From contig PVNU02000868.1 in NCBI GenBank assembly GCA_003013855.2, forward strand, positions 1,860,001-1,924,000: a DNA stretch of 64,000 nt. Reading direction: 5' to 3'. Of this stretch, positions 33,987 to 43,539 are shown piece by piece; position 1 is the first letter of the stretch; each line of letters opens with the position of its first letter. Below the pieces are notes generated by a model. The model was not told the origin of the DNA and ran no database searches. It saw only the letters and a program-made list of their open reading frames with translations. The position numbers and the translations under genes are program-made. This stretch comes from Liriodendron chinense. Its lineage: Eukaryota > Streptophyta > Magnoliopsida > Magnoliales > Magnoliaceae.

Positions 33987-34154
33987 TTATTTTTATGCTC
34001 ATGCCTTGAAATAAGCTTGCAAAATGGATAAACATCGTGGATAAAGCACATGCATAATAGTAGGGTCTACAGAGCTAGGGTTGGGGTCAGCAACTTTACC
34101 GGTCAAGTATTTCTCTCCTTGTACTGCACGAGTACCAACACCTCGGGCTAATCT

Positions 34155-34695
34155 GGACGCGGATTGCCTGCGAAAAGCCTTTCGCAGGCATCTCTTGTGC
34201 TCGGAATCTAGGTGGGGCCCAACGTGATGTTTGTGAAAAATCTACACCGTCCAACCATTTTGTGAGATCATTTTAGGAGTTGCGACAAAAAATGAATGGG
34301 ATCCAAGACTTAAGTGGGCCGAAAACGTAACGATTGAACTTCCACAGTTGAAATATTTGTGGGGCCACAGAAGTTTCGAATCAGGATAATATTTGTGTTT
34401 TCAGTTCATCTCAGTATGAATGACATTATGAACGACATTATGAACGGTATGGATGGCATATAAACATCACTGTGGACCCCATAGAGGTTTCAACGGTAGG
34501 AATTTCCCTACCCACCTTTTGCTTTAGTGCGGCACACTTGAGTCTTGGATCCCATTCATTTTTTTGTCGCAACGCCTAAATGATCTCACAAAACGTTTGG
34601 ACGGCGTAGATTTCACACAAACATCACGGTGGGCCCCACCTAGATTCCGAGCGCAGTAGATGCCTGCGAAAGGCTTTCGCAGGCAATCCGCTCCC
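34155..34695. mobile_element. Mutator-type foldback MITE, 'CCTGCGAAAG' subfamily (copy J)
   Basis: The left end GGACGCGGATTGCCTGCGAA and the complement of the right end, GGGAGCGGATTGCCTGCGAA, are followed on both sides by GCCTTTCGCAGGCAT, so each terminus is itself a hairpin. The flanks GGCTAATCT (34146-34154) and AGCTAATCC (34696-34704) agree at 7 of 9. The inner palindrome is complete. 541 bp. Confidence 0.85.
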
Positions 34696-34699
34696 AGCT

Positions 34700-35160
34700 A
34701 ATCCCCTCTCGTTTACCATTTCATTCGGATAAAATCTTGGTACACCGGCAGAGTGTAACACCTTGTGCATATGCAGTAATTAGTTGTACGTGTTATCTAT
34801 CAATAACATAAATCAATCCATATAAATCATGGCCCCCATTTTGAGTGGCTCATAAACGAGAATTTACACTGATTTGATTCTATAACTGCCTGATCGATGG
34901 ATATTTATTGAACCGTCAAAATGAAAAAATAAATTCATATAATCAGTGGTTGGTATCATCTAATCATTCTGTATTTTTTAAGATGATGCATCTCTAACGT
35001 GTACCTCGGTTTTAACGGTTCAAATCAAGTTGATATGCACCACGTGTCCAATATCCGAGTGGCTAGGTATCAAACATGAAATCATCATAGCATCAAACAA
35101 CTCTCGTTATTTTTTCATTGGGGTTGAGGGTTGCTCCTTTTCACTGGAAGTGGATTGCGT
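34700..35160. other. No recognisable gene
   Basis: AT-rich sequence with no open frame, repeat structure or motif that I can identify. Confidence 0.4.
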
Positions 35161-35164
35161 CTTG

Positions 35165-35298
35165 TCGCGCCTGGACGGTAATTGGTGAGGAAGGGTCTAT
35201 GTGGGGCTCACCGTGATGAATGGTTATATATCCACGCCTTTTATCCATTTTGTTAAATCATTTTAGGATATGACTCAAAAAACAGGCAAATACAAGTG
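35165..35298. mobile_element. Left arm of an interrupted foldback MITE
   Basis: TATGTGGGGCTCACCGTGAT, then CCACGCCTTTTATCCATTTT and ATCATTTTAGGATATGACTC, stopping abruptly near 35298. The right arm appears at 38400-38690. Confidence 0.6.
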
Positions 35299-35500
35299 TT
35301 GTGGGTAATTTCAAGTTGGTCCCGCTAGCTACAAAGGAAGCCCACAAACCCAGTGGAACCATTTATAGGAGGTTGGCTAAGCCATAAGTTGAAAGATCAA
35401 GGAGCCGAGATGATGGAATACGATATCTACTTCAAGGTAGGACATAATGAGAGAGTTCAGACACCAAGGCTAAAAGGCACGTGGCAAGTCCGGGCAGATT

Positions 35501-36059
35501 TGTTCGGATAGAAGGGCTGACAGCAGAAGCAAAATCGAACACAAATAACAAATTGAATCAAACAAGCAACACAATGCAATCACAATGCATGCAACCACCC
35601 ACACATAGACAATTCGAATTTAACATGGAAAAACCCCTCACTGGTAAAAAATCATGGCATAAAGCGACATTAATCCACTATAATATCAAAAGTTACAAGA
35701 GATGGAACCTAAGACCCCAAGACTCAAGCCTACAAGAGAAATCCAAACTTCTCCAAGAAGAAAACCCTCTTCTTCAAGCTCTTTCTCTTACCTAGAAGCT
35801 CTCTCAATCACCTTTGCAACCTGGGATCCCTCTAATCTAGTAATACCCCCCTTAAATAGGCATAAAACTGAAATTAGAAGCCTCTTGCGCAAAACCGCGC
35901 AAGAATCCGTGTTGTACAAGGAGACTGCCGACCGGCCGGACCCCCTATCGGCCTGCCGGATTGGCCAAAATTGGTCTAGCAACATTGCTGCCTAAACTTC
36001 ATTGTGACCGGCCGGCTGGTGGCTCTGTGCAATGTGATTTGTGTCATCCGTTTCCAATA
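35501..36059 (-). repeat. 3' LTR of copia 3
   Basis: Direct copy of 37527-38037. It starts TGTTCGGATAG on plus and ends CCAATA where the partner has CCAACA. It carries extra GACCGGCCGG segments (about 35930-36020) missing or altered in the other LTR. Confidence 0.9.
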
Positions 36060-36169
36060 AACTCAACTATGACTCAAATCATCATGCATCACCTTGCCAC
36101 GCACAATCTCCACCTCTACTTCGTCATCATTATAGTCCCTTCGCTTCTCATGCCCCATCGATTTTATTC

Positions 36170-37470
36170 TTACATCTTCACACGCCTTGTTGCTCTTCCC
36201 ATGTGGCCCATTTTCTTTTGCCACATACAAACAACCTTGGATCCCGCCGCCGATCCCTTAGCTCCACCATGAATTGTGCTCCCGATCACCTTGTAAAGAT
36301 TATTACACCTCCGTGCCTTGATCATCACGAGTGTTCCCTTCACAACTTTACAATACCGATCACAGCCAATGAACCTGCACCCTTTCACCTCGAATGTACC
36401 AAGAGATATCACTTTCCTCTTCATCCCAGGGACATGCTTCACACTTTCAAGTATCCGTTCGACCCCGTCGAACATCTTAATGCACACTAAACTAATCCTC
36501 CACTGCATTCCGAGTGTAACCATCATCCACATATATCCGATCCACCATCATCCTCCTTGTATGATATGAATGAACTTCGATCAGGACATACATGACATGA
36601 TGCACCTGAATCCAAGAGCCACTATCCACCAAGAGACTCTATGCTGGATATAGTCAATACATCATAACCATCACTACCGTCCTCTATGGTATTGGTCTCC
36701 TCCCTTGAAGAATCTCCAGATTTCTCCTTCCTTTTTTCGGGATTCGAACAATCTCTCTTCACATGCCTTTCTTCCCCACAATTCCAGCATCTCATCTTGT
36801 ACCTCCACTTGTCATTTGATTTAGATCTCGATGAAAGATATCCTCCACCCTACTCAGAATTCCTCTCCCTCATAACCAGTGCCTCATCAATAGAGGGATA
36901 CACGCTGCCTCTTTTTCTTCTTATCGCTTTCGCCTGAAGGGCTGAGATAACGGTTTTTACGCCAATAGTCTCCCTACCTGTGCACAACGAGTCCTTGAGC
37001 GACTCATATGATTCTGGAAGAGAATTCAACAGGATAAACGCTTGATCCTCGTTCTTCATTAGCTCATTTACATCCATCAACTTGCAAATAAGCCTATTAA
37101 AATTGTTGATGTGGCTCTCAACATCAGCCCCCTCTGCCATCCTCAAATTATACAACTGAAGCTTCAAGTATATGCAATTTTTCAGAGATTTTTTCGCGTA
37201 AATATTCTCCAATTTCACCCATGTTTCAGCCGCAGTCTTTTCTTTCATGACGTTATACAGGACCTCATTTATCAGGCACAATTGGATTAAAACATTGTCA
37301 TTTTCATCAATCTTCTTCTACTCTTCTTCTTTCGTAGCCTTTGGTTTCTTTCCAAGGAGTGCATCTTTCAATCCTTGCTGAATTAGAAGGCCTTTCATCT
37401 TCACCTTCTAAAGTTCAAAATTATTTTTCTCCGAATACTTCTCTATGTTGAACCTCATGCCCGATGCCAT
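36170..37470 (-). pseudogene. Copia 3 gag plus protease/pre-integrase remnant; RT and RNase H absent
   Basis: Gag starts at ATG 37470 (MASGMRFNIEKY), with two TAG stops where TGG is expected, then UBN2-type gag with KTAAETWVKLENIYAKKSLK and FILLNSLPESYESLKDSL (36850-37281). A CCHC knuckle CWNCGEERHVKRDC lies at about 36750-36795. After a gap comes the GAG-pre-integrase region (about 36190-36520) with MFDGVERILESVKHVPGMKR, then KVISLG and CMWQKKMGHMG; its zinc-binding His is visible as GH. The reading then runs into the 3' LTR side, so the integrase core, RT and RNase H are deleted. Confidence 0.85.
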
Positions 37471-37513
37471 GTTCTTATCTCAGATCCGAAATTTTGCTAC
37501 GCCCTAACGATCG

Positions 37514-37526
37514 CTTTAATACCAGT
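37514..37526 (-). promoter_or_regulatory. Primer-binding site of copia 3
   Basis: Minus strand ACTGGTATTAAAGC directly follows the 5' LTR. It resembles TGGTATCAGAGC, the tRNA-iMet-complementary site used by many plant LTR elements, with changes. Confidence 0.7.
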
Positions 37527-38037
37527 TGTTGGGATAGGAGGGCCAATAGCTAAAGTAAAGCCTGAACACAAACAGCAAATTGAATCAAACAAGCAACACA
37601 ACGCAATCACAATGCATGCAACCGCCAACACACAGATAATCCGAATTTAATGTGGAAAAACCCCTCACGGGTAAAAAACCAAGGCACAAAGCGACACCAA
37701 TCCACTATAATATCATAAGTTACAAGAGATGGAACCTAAGACCCCAAAACCCAAGCCCACAAGAGAAATCTAAGCTTCCCCAAGAAGAAAATCCTCTTCT
37801 TCAGGCTCCTTTTCTTACCTAGAAGCTCTCTCAATCACTTTTGGAACCTGGGATCCCTCTAATCTCGTAATACCCCCTTAAATAGGCATAAAACTAAAAT
37901 TAGAAGCCTCTTGCTACAAAACCTCCGTGTTGTATAAGGAGATTGCCGATTGGCTAGCCGGATGGCCCAAAATTAGTACAGCAACATTGCTATCTAAACT
38001 TCATTGTGCAATGTGATTTGTTCGTCCATTTCCAACA
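37527..38037 (-). repeat. 5' LTR of copia 3
   Basis: 511 bp. It shares blocks such as GGAAAAACCCCTCAC and GATGGAACCTAAGACCCC with 35501-36059. Confidence 0.9.
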
Positions 38038-38399
38038 AGATTCGCCCTATTCGGACCTATAGGGACATCCAAATCTCATCTCATCCGAAATCTACCCAAC
38101 TGTTGCGGAACATAACTCTTGCACACAATTAAGACTCCCCTAATATAACCTAGATTTTCCCTACCTTTTAATTGGCGACCAAATCTTATAAGGGGGGTTT
38201 CTCACCGTTATTCTACTCGTCTTACTTATGTACTGGAGAGTCCTCTGCCGGACATCCCCTTGCCTTTGATTGTTGTTTTGTGCAAGTCTGACGATCACAA
38301 GTAGATCGCAGAACCGCTTTACCTTAAGAAAGACAGGACGATGCGAAAGGGACCATCAAGCCGACCTCACCCATCGTTTAAATCTAAGCAACAATAACA

Positions 38400-38690
38400 A
38401 GGATCATGTGGACCACACTACAAGAAAAGGCGGTGATAATGATGACCCTCACCTTCCTAGAGCTGACATGGACGCGGAGGAAAACACAAATATCAGCTTG
38501 ATCCAAAACTTCTGTGGCTCCTGATAAGTTTTTAACTATGTACGTTCAGTATGATCCACTTGAGTTCTGAATCTGTTTCAAAACTAAACCCATGGACTAA
38601 AATGATCTTACAAAATGGATAGACGGCGTGGATAAAACCCATACAACACGGTGGACCCACAAAGCCATGCCTGGACCGAATCTCTTTTCA
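38400..38690. mobile_element. Right part of the MITE interrupted at 35298
   Basis: Family order resumes: CATGTGGACCACACTACAAG, then AAACACAAATATCAGCTTGA, TGGATAGACGGCGTGGATAA and ACACGGTGGACCCACA. Confidence 0.6.
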
Positions 38691-38809
38691 CTGGTCAGGC
38701 ATTGGATTAAGTAGTGGGCCATCTCTGAATGCAACGGATGGCGTTTTGTCGTACGCAGCACGTGAGACGAGCACATGGAGACAGGCAGTGATGGCACCGA
38801 GACCCTCGT

Positions 38810-39115
38810 GGACCTTGGGAACAACTTAGTGGGTGTTATCCTTACAGTAGGGGCCCACCTTGATAATTTGTTGTATATCCACACTGTCCATACGTTTTTA
38901 CAGATCGTTTGAGGACATGGTTCAAGAAATAAAGTAGATTCTATACTCAGGCGGACCACACCACAGGAAACAGTGGTGATTGAATGCCAACCATTAAAAA
39001 TTCCCAGGGTCCACCGTAAGAAGATCGTTAATGTTTATTTTCCATCCAACCCGTTGATAATGTCAGAAAGACCTAGATTAAGGTAAAATACAAATATCAC
39101 GATGATTCAAAACTT
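38810..39115. mobile_element. MITE left half ('GTGTTA' type)
   Basis: AACTTAGTGGGTGTTATCCT, then TAGGGGCCCACCTTGAT and CCACACTGTCCATACGTTTT. It runs to about 39115 without a right arm. The terminal module resembles copies A and D. Confidence 0.6.
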
Positions 39116-39312
39116 TTCTAGCCTAAAAAAAAACTTTGAGGACTTATTTGGCCAGCTATATTAGAATGTATTAAAAGGAATTGAACGGCAAATTCCGCAT
39201 TTTTAAACCTATTTTCTATTTGTGACTTCACTCATCAGGCCATTGGAAACCACCCCCGTGGGTTTGAGAGAGATTCTCCCAATCCCACTTCAGATGGATT
39301 CGTTGGAGACAG

Positions 39313-39935
39313 AAAATCAGGAGCGGATTATGCCTAGGTTGTGTGTGGAGCCCACAGTGATGTTGTGACAAATCTATTCCGCACATTTGTTTTAAAAGGG
39401 CATAATAGTACAAGAGCCTAAAAATATATGAGATCCAAAACTCAGGTGGGCCATGCAACATGAAAAAATGAGCTGTTGAAACCTTCTTGAAGCTGACCAT
39501 TGATGTGGCTTCCACCATGATGTCTGGGATATATCCACAGTAGCCATTCATTTTTCAAGATCAGTTTAGTACAAGAACTTAAAAATCAAGCAGATCCAAT
39601 GCTCAAGTGGGCCACACCACAAAAAGCCGTGGGAATTGATCGCCTCCCATTGAAAACCTTCTGAGGGCTACATAAGTTTTGGATCAACTTGATAATGGTG
39701 TTTCCCCTTCATCCAGGTCTGCGTGACCTCAAGAACAGTTTGGATTACAAATAGACATCACAATGGGTACTAGGACGGTAGCCGCCATTATACCATTACT
39801 TTCTATGGTGTGGTCACCTTAGCTTCGGATCCGCCTCATTTTTGGGCTCAAGCCCTAAAATACTCTCACAAAGTGGATGGATAGTGTTGATGTACCAGAT
39901 ACATCATAATGGGGCCCATAGCTTGCTGCCAGTCT
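39313..39935. mobile_element. Compound foldback MITE
   Basis: It starts GAGCGGATTATGCCTAGG followed by GGAGCCCACAGTGATGTTGT. Near 39490-39540 a second left arm appears (CCACCATGATGTCTGGGATA), followed by full inner arms and a right arm ending ATAATGGGGCCCATAG. It looks like a left part of one copy joined to most of another. Confidence 0.55.
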
Positions 39936-40240
39936 TGGATAGAAAGATAATACATCAATATTCTAGTTACAAACGTAATGATTGCCCTTTTAAAATTTCA
40001 TCCATCTAATACCATCTAATATCATCAAATTGAGTGCGGATCGTCTATGTTGGCCGCGCAGAAGAATCCAGCGCTGCGCCTTCTTATTCGTCCACGTCAT
40101 AGGAGCTTATGTCAGCTGACGTTATCAATAAATTAAAAAAAAAAAAAAAAGTAGGAATACATTTCCATTTTCATACGTATCTACTCATGGCTTATACGAA
40201 ATACCACATTTTCAAATTTGATTTTACAGGCTGGCAAATC
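39936..40240. other. No recognisable gene
   Basis: AT-rich sequence with an A-rich run at about 40133-40150; nothing else identified. Confidence 0.4.
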
Positions 40241-40249
40241 TTCTGATAG

Positions 40250-40905
40250 ATAGCACATCTACCGGAGTAGCAAACATTGCTACTGAAGTGACGTCACCAT
40301 GGCACGTGGGCCTCAGCATGAGATATGTGTTGTATCCACACCGTCCATTCCGTTGGAGAGATCATTTTAAGGCATGACTCAGAGAATGAGGTTGATCCAA
40401 AACTCAAGTGGACCCCACCATAGAAGACAGCGGGGACAGTGATATCCATCGTTGAAAACTTCTTATGGCCCACAGAAGTTTTCGATCAAGCTGATATTTG
40501 TGTTTTCCCTTCCTTCATATCTGTGTGAACTTATGAACAGGTTGGATCTCAAATAAACATCATGGTGGGCCTAATTACTTTTCAACGGTGGATGTCACTG
40601 TCTCCACTGTTTTCTGTCTTCTCCTTTCATCCCTGTCTACGTGACCTTATCAACAGATTGGATGGTCAATAAACATTACGGTGGACTCCAGGAAGGTTTT
40701 AATGGTCACGGTTGAATGAGAACTGTTTCTTGGGGTCTGGTCCACCTAAAATTTTCATCTGCTTTATTTTTGGGAATGCATCCTAAAATAATATGAAGAC
40801 ACATATGGACAGCGTGGATTTACAAAGAACACATCCAGGTGGGCCCTGGGTTCAGGATCCGACCCACAACGCTGGTTCCGGGGTCTCACCCAAGCCGCGC
40901 CCGCG
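40250..40905. mobile_element. Chimeric foldback MITE
   Basis: The left part (40250-40618) is of the H type (GTGACGTCACCATGG, then CCACACCGTCCATTCC). At about 40620 it switches at TTTCTGTCTTCTCCTTTCAT to the right part of a C-type element (CATCCCTGTCTACGTGACCT through CCCTGGGTTCAGGATCC to CTCACCCAAGCCGCGCC). The two halves are therefore not each other's complement at the ends. Confidence 0.65.
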
Positions 40906-40914
40906 CAGCACCTC

Positions 40915-41425
40915 CAAAGGCTGCGAAAGCCTTGCGCTGGAACCTAGGTGGGGCCCACCGTGATGTTTTCGATAAATCCACACCGTCCATCCGCTTGTTA
41001 AATCATTTTAGGATACTAGACAAAAAACGAACCGGATACAAGACTTAAGTGGGCCGCACTAAAGGAAAAGATGGGTAGGGAAATTCTTACCGTTGAAACC
41101 TCCCTGGGATCCACAGTGATGTTTATATGACATCAATACCGTTCATAACGACATTCCTATTGGATGAACTGAAAACACAAATATTAGCCTGATTTAAAAC
41201 TTCTGTGGCCCCACGAATATTTCAACTGTGGACGTTCAATCCTCACATTTTCGGCCCACTTGAGTCTTGGATCCTATTAATTTTTGGTATAATACACTAA
41301 AATGAGCTCACGAGGCAGATGGACGGAGTGGATTTCTCGAAAACATCACGGTGGGCCCCAACTTGGTCTCCAGCTTAGTAACTTCGTGGGAAAGGCTTTC
41401 ACGGGAAATCTATTGGATGGCAATC
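40915..41425. mobile_element. Foldback MITE related to copies I and J
   Basis: GGCTGCGAAAGCCTTGCGCT, then GAACCTAGGTGGGGCCCACC on the left. On the right GTGGATTTCTCGAAAACATC, CGGTGGGCCCCAACTTGG, GGAAAGGCTTTCACGGGAAA. The outer left terminus is missing. Confidence 0.65.
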
Positions 41426-41939
41426 CGCGTGGACGGTGATGGGGGAGACTAGACGCAGAGGTCAATGCTATGTAGGCTTTAGTATGATTTTGTGCTTCAT
41501 CCATACCGACCATCCATTTTTTCTGGATCATTCTATGATATGTACTAAAGCAGAGGCAGATTCAAATCTCAAGTGGACCACAACACAAAAAATGTTGAAT
41601 GAACGTTCACAATTAAAATGATTGGTGTTCTATGATGTGGTCTACATGAGCTCTAATATCATTTTTACAGTGCTTGAATATCTGTAAAACGATTGGACGT
41701 AACGATCCAATATCATAGGGGGCCCCAAACTATTCACTCCCGTGTGTCTAGCTGTCGAAGTTTGCCAGCCTGTAAAACCAATTGAATGAGTGGTATTTCG
41801 ATACAATGAGTAAATTTGAGAGTATCTACAGTATCTCAGCTGACAAGGTTTATGGTGCGAAAAGCAGGCTGAATTCTCTGGGACGATCCGCATCAAATTT
41901 CATCCCATCGTCTTTCACCACTTTTTTAAGTAGTCCACT

Positions 41940-42075
41940 GGTCTACTTAAATTTCGGCAGTATCATCCTAAAATGTGCTGAAAAGAGGGATGGCGGCATG
42001 GATATAAAACACATTAATCAATGTGAGCCCCACACGGTAAGGTGTTACCCGGGTATCACCTAATATGCTCTCAAT
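41940..42075. mobile_element. MITE right arm ('GTTACC' type)
   Basis: TCCTAAAATGTGCTGAAAAG, GGATGGCGGCATGGATATAA, CACGGTAAGGTGTTACCCGG and GTATCACCTAATATGC, the right-end order of copies A and D. Confidence 0.6.
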
Positions 42076-42520
42076 TCAAGCGTGTTTTTTATTCGTAAAA
42101 ATCGGAACCGGGTTTTTTTTTTTTTTTTGGGAGAGTGAGTTGCAGATCACGTGTTGGAGACCTGAGGAGGACCGTGCAAGTGTCAGAGATCAGGGCCATC
42201 CATCAGGTAGGGTACACTGTTACGATACTCCTGTAATCAGAGGGAGATAAAACTTGTACGGAAATGAACATTTAGAAACGAACAAGTCCAATAGGTCCAA
42301 ATTCAATGTGCATCTGTGGTTCGCTTGTTGAGTATACTGTCCTTGCAGGGCTCCCTACATAATGAATGGTCCTGATCTCCGTCACATGTGCCGTCGGCCA
42401 TAAACTGTAACACGTGTCCTGCCATTTTCTCCACGAGGTGTCCTCGTTGGATCAGGCCCCCCCTTTTTTTGTTTTGGTGGTGTTTCTCCACTTGAAGTAG
42501 GTAGTATCAAGAGTTCCTAC

Positions 42521-42600
42521 TCATGGCTCGGTGGTAGAGTCCGTGAGTTTCAACCCTCGAGTACTCATGTGGCGTGCGTGTGAGTGAAAAAGAGAGAAGA
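42521..42600 (+). mobile_element. SINE-like sequence (Pol III A/B boxes)
   Basis: TGGCTCGGTGGTAGAG resembles an A box (TGGCnnAGTGG) and GAGTTTCAACCCTCGAG a weak B box (GTTCRANNCC). The tail CATGTGGCGTGCGTGTGAGT fits tRNA-derived plant SINEs. A related sequence occurs at 49205-49345. No TSD defined. Confidence 0.45.
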
Positions 42601-42715
42601 AAATAGGTGGGACCGGTATGCTCCGGTCAAGGGGGATGATTCAAAGATCCGTACTGTTGATAGGGCAAGTCACGGAAGAGGATTATTTGCTACCAAGGTA
42701 CAACTTAGTGGATGT

Positions 42716-43490
42716 CATGTAGAGAGGATTATCAAAGAGTACATGTACCGGATTCACAAAAAGTAAGGCTGGACGAAAAGATCCAAAAGCAGAAAATTGA
42801 CCAGCGATGGCCATCGGCCATGTAGAGAGGATTATAGAAGAGTACATTTGCCCGATCGACAAAAGTTACGAACGACGAAAAGATCCAAAAGTAGAAAATC
42901 CACCATTCGATAGCTATCGGTGACCAGTCGCACGCCATTAGGCAACCGGTCGAATTTGGCAGGATACTGATCATAAATGGCCGAAATCCAGTCCAAGTCT
43001 CTAGACTATTTTGAGCCATTTACAACCGATCACTTTAGGGCTGCGACTGGTCGCAAATTAGCCTTAAAGAGCCTTTTCTCTCTGGATTGTTGAGGGTCCA
43101 TTGCGACCCATCGCCCAAGATCGGTGACCGGTCGCCACTCATCAGCAACCAGTCACTGACCCCTAGAGACCGGTCGATTGAGTGCCCCGTCTTGTGTGCA
43201 AAAATTTCTATTTTGAAATTTTGTTTTCGTTTTCGTTTAACATTCTTAATTTATGCAAGTTAGGGTTTCTTTTGGAATACCTAGACTATATAAATTATTT
43301 TAATTCGTTGTTAGACATTATTATTTAACTTTTAATAAAATCTCGAGTTCTTTCTCTATTACTCGTGGATTCTAGTTATTCCTTCGAGGATTTGAAGAAG
43401 TATAGTCGATGATTCCAAGAAGCTCTGTGGATTCAGAGTAGTTATCCTTGTGAGAGAGACAATGATCAATCTCACCCCGTTTACGCTCCG
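42716..43490 (+). repeat. LTR-like end of gypsy element, inverted orientation
   Basis: Homologous to the complement of 47994-48640: shared blocks include CTCTAGACTATTT, TGAGGGTCCATTG, AAATTTTGTTTTCGTTTTCG and GATTCAGAGTAGTTATCC, all on plus here and on minus there. It contains a 103-bp tandem duplication (42716-42818 and 42819 onwards, each starting CATGTAGAGAGGATTAT) and repeated ACCGGTCG/ACCAGTCG palindromic motifs. Confidence 0.8.
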
Positions 43491-43493
43491 CTA

Positions 43494-43520
43494 TGTCCAC
43501 CCTCCTTCAAAAGAACTCAT
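43494..43520 (-). promoter_or_regulatory. Polypurine tract of gypsy element
   Basis: Minus strand GAGTTCTTTTGAAGGAGGGT, the classic plant gypsy sequence between the pol end (CTCGAGGATGAG) and the 3' LTR. Confidence 0.75.
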
Positions 43521-43539
43521 CCTCGAGTTCTCATTTGGC

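Larger units (their letters stand above)
32045..34115. mobile_element. Foldback MITE broken by two further insertions
   Basis: Left arm at about 32045-32160 (GGTGGACCTCACCATGATTT, CCACGCCTTTCATCCATC), centre at about 33250-33396, right arm from 33996 (TGCTCATGCCTTGAAATAAG) to about 34110. It is interrupted by an LTR-like segment (about 32165-33245) and by a second, unrelated MITE (33397-33986). Confidence 0.7.
35501..38037 (-). mobile_element. Ty1/copia element 3, internally deleted
   Basis: Direct LTRs at 35501-36059 and 37527-38037, identical 5-bp flanks AGATT (35496-35500 and 38038-38042), minus orientation. A primer-binding site like ACTGGTATTAAAGC (minus) adjoins the right (5') LTR, recognisably derived from the tRNA-iMet site. 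Only 1.47 kb of interior remains. It is a different copia lineage from elements 1 and 2. Confidence 0.92.
35299..38298. mobile_element. Possible solo LTR that hosts copia 3
   Basis: The sequence between the MITE arms (35299-35500 and 38043-38298, excluding copia 3) starts TGTTGTGGGTAATTTC and ends near CTGACGATCACA, i.e. TG...CA borders. It is non-coding. A roughly 460-bp solo LTR of an unidentified family is the simplest reading, unconfirmed by a second copy. Confidence 0.3.

Noticed and set aside
38413..38426. CACTACAAGAAAA, a perfect-looking CACTA terminus
   Set aside because: Aligned with other copies it is the MITE segment CACACCA(C/T)A(A/G)GAAACAGTGG with a few changes, in the right place within the arm; no subterminal repeats follow.
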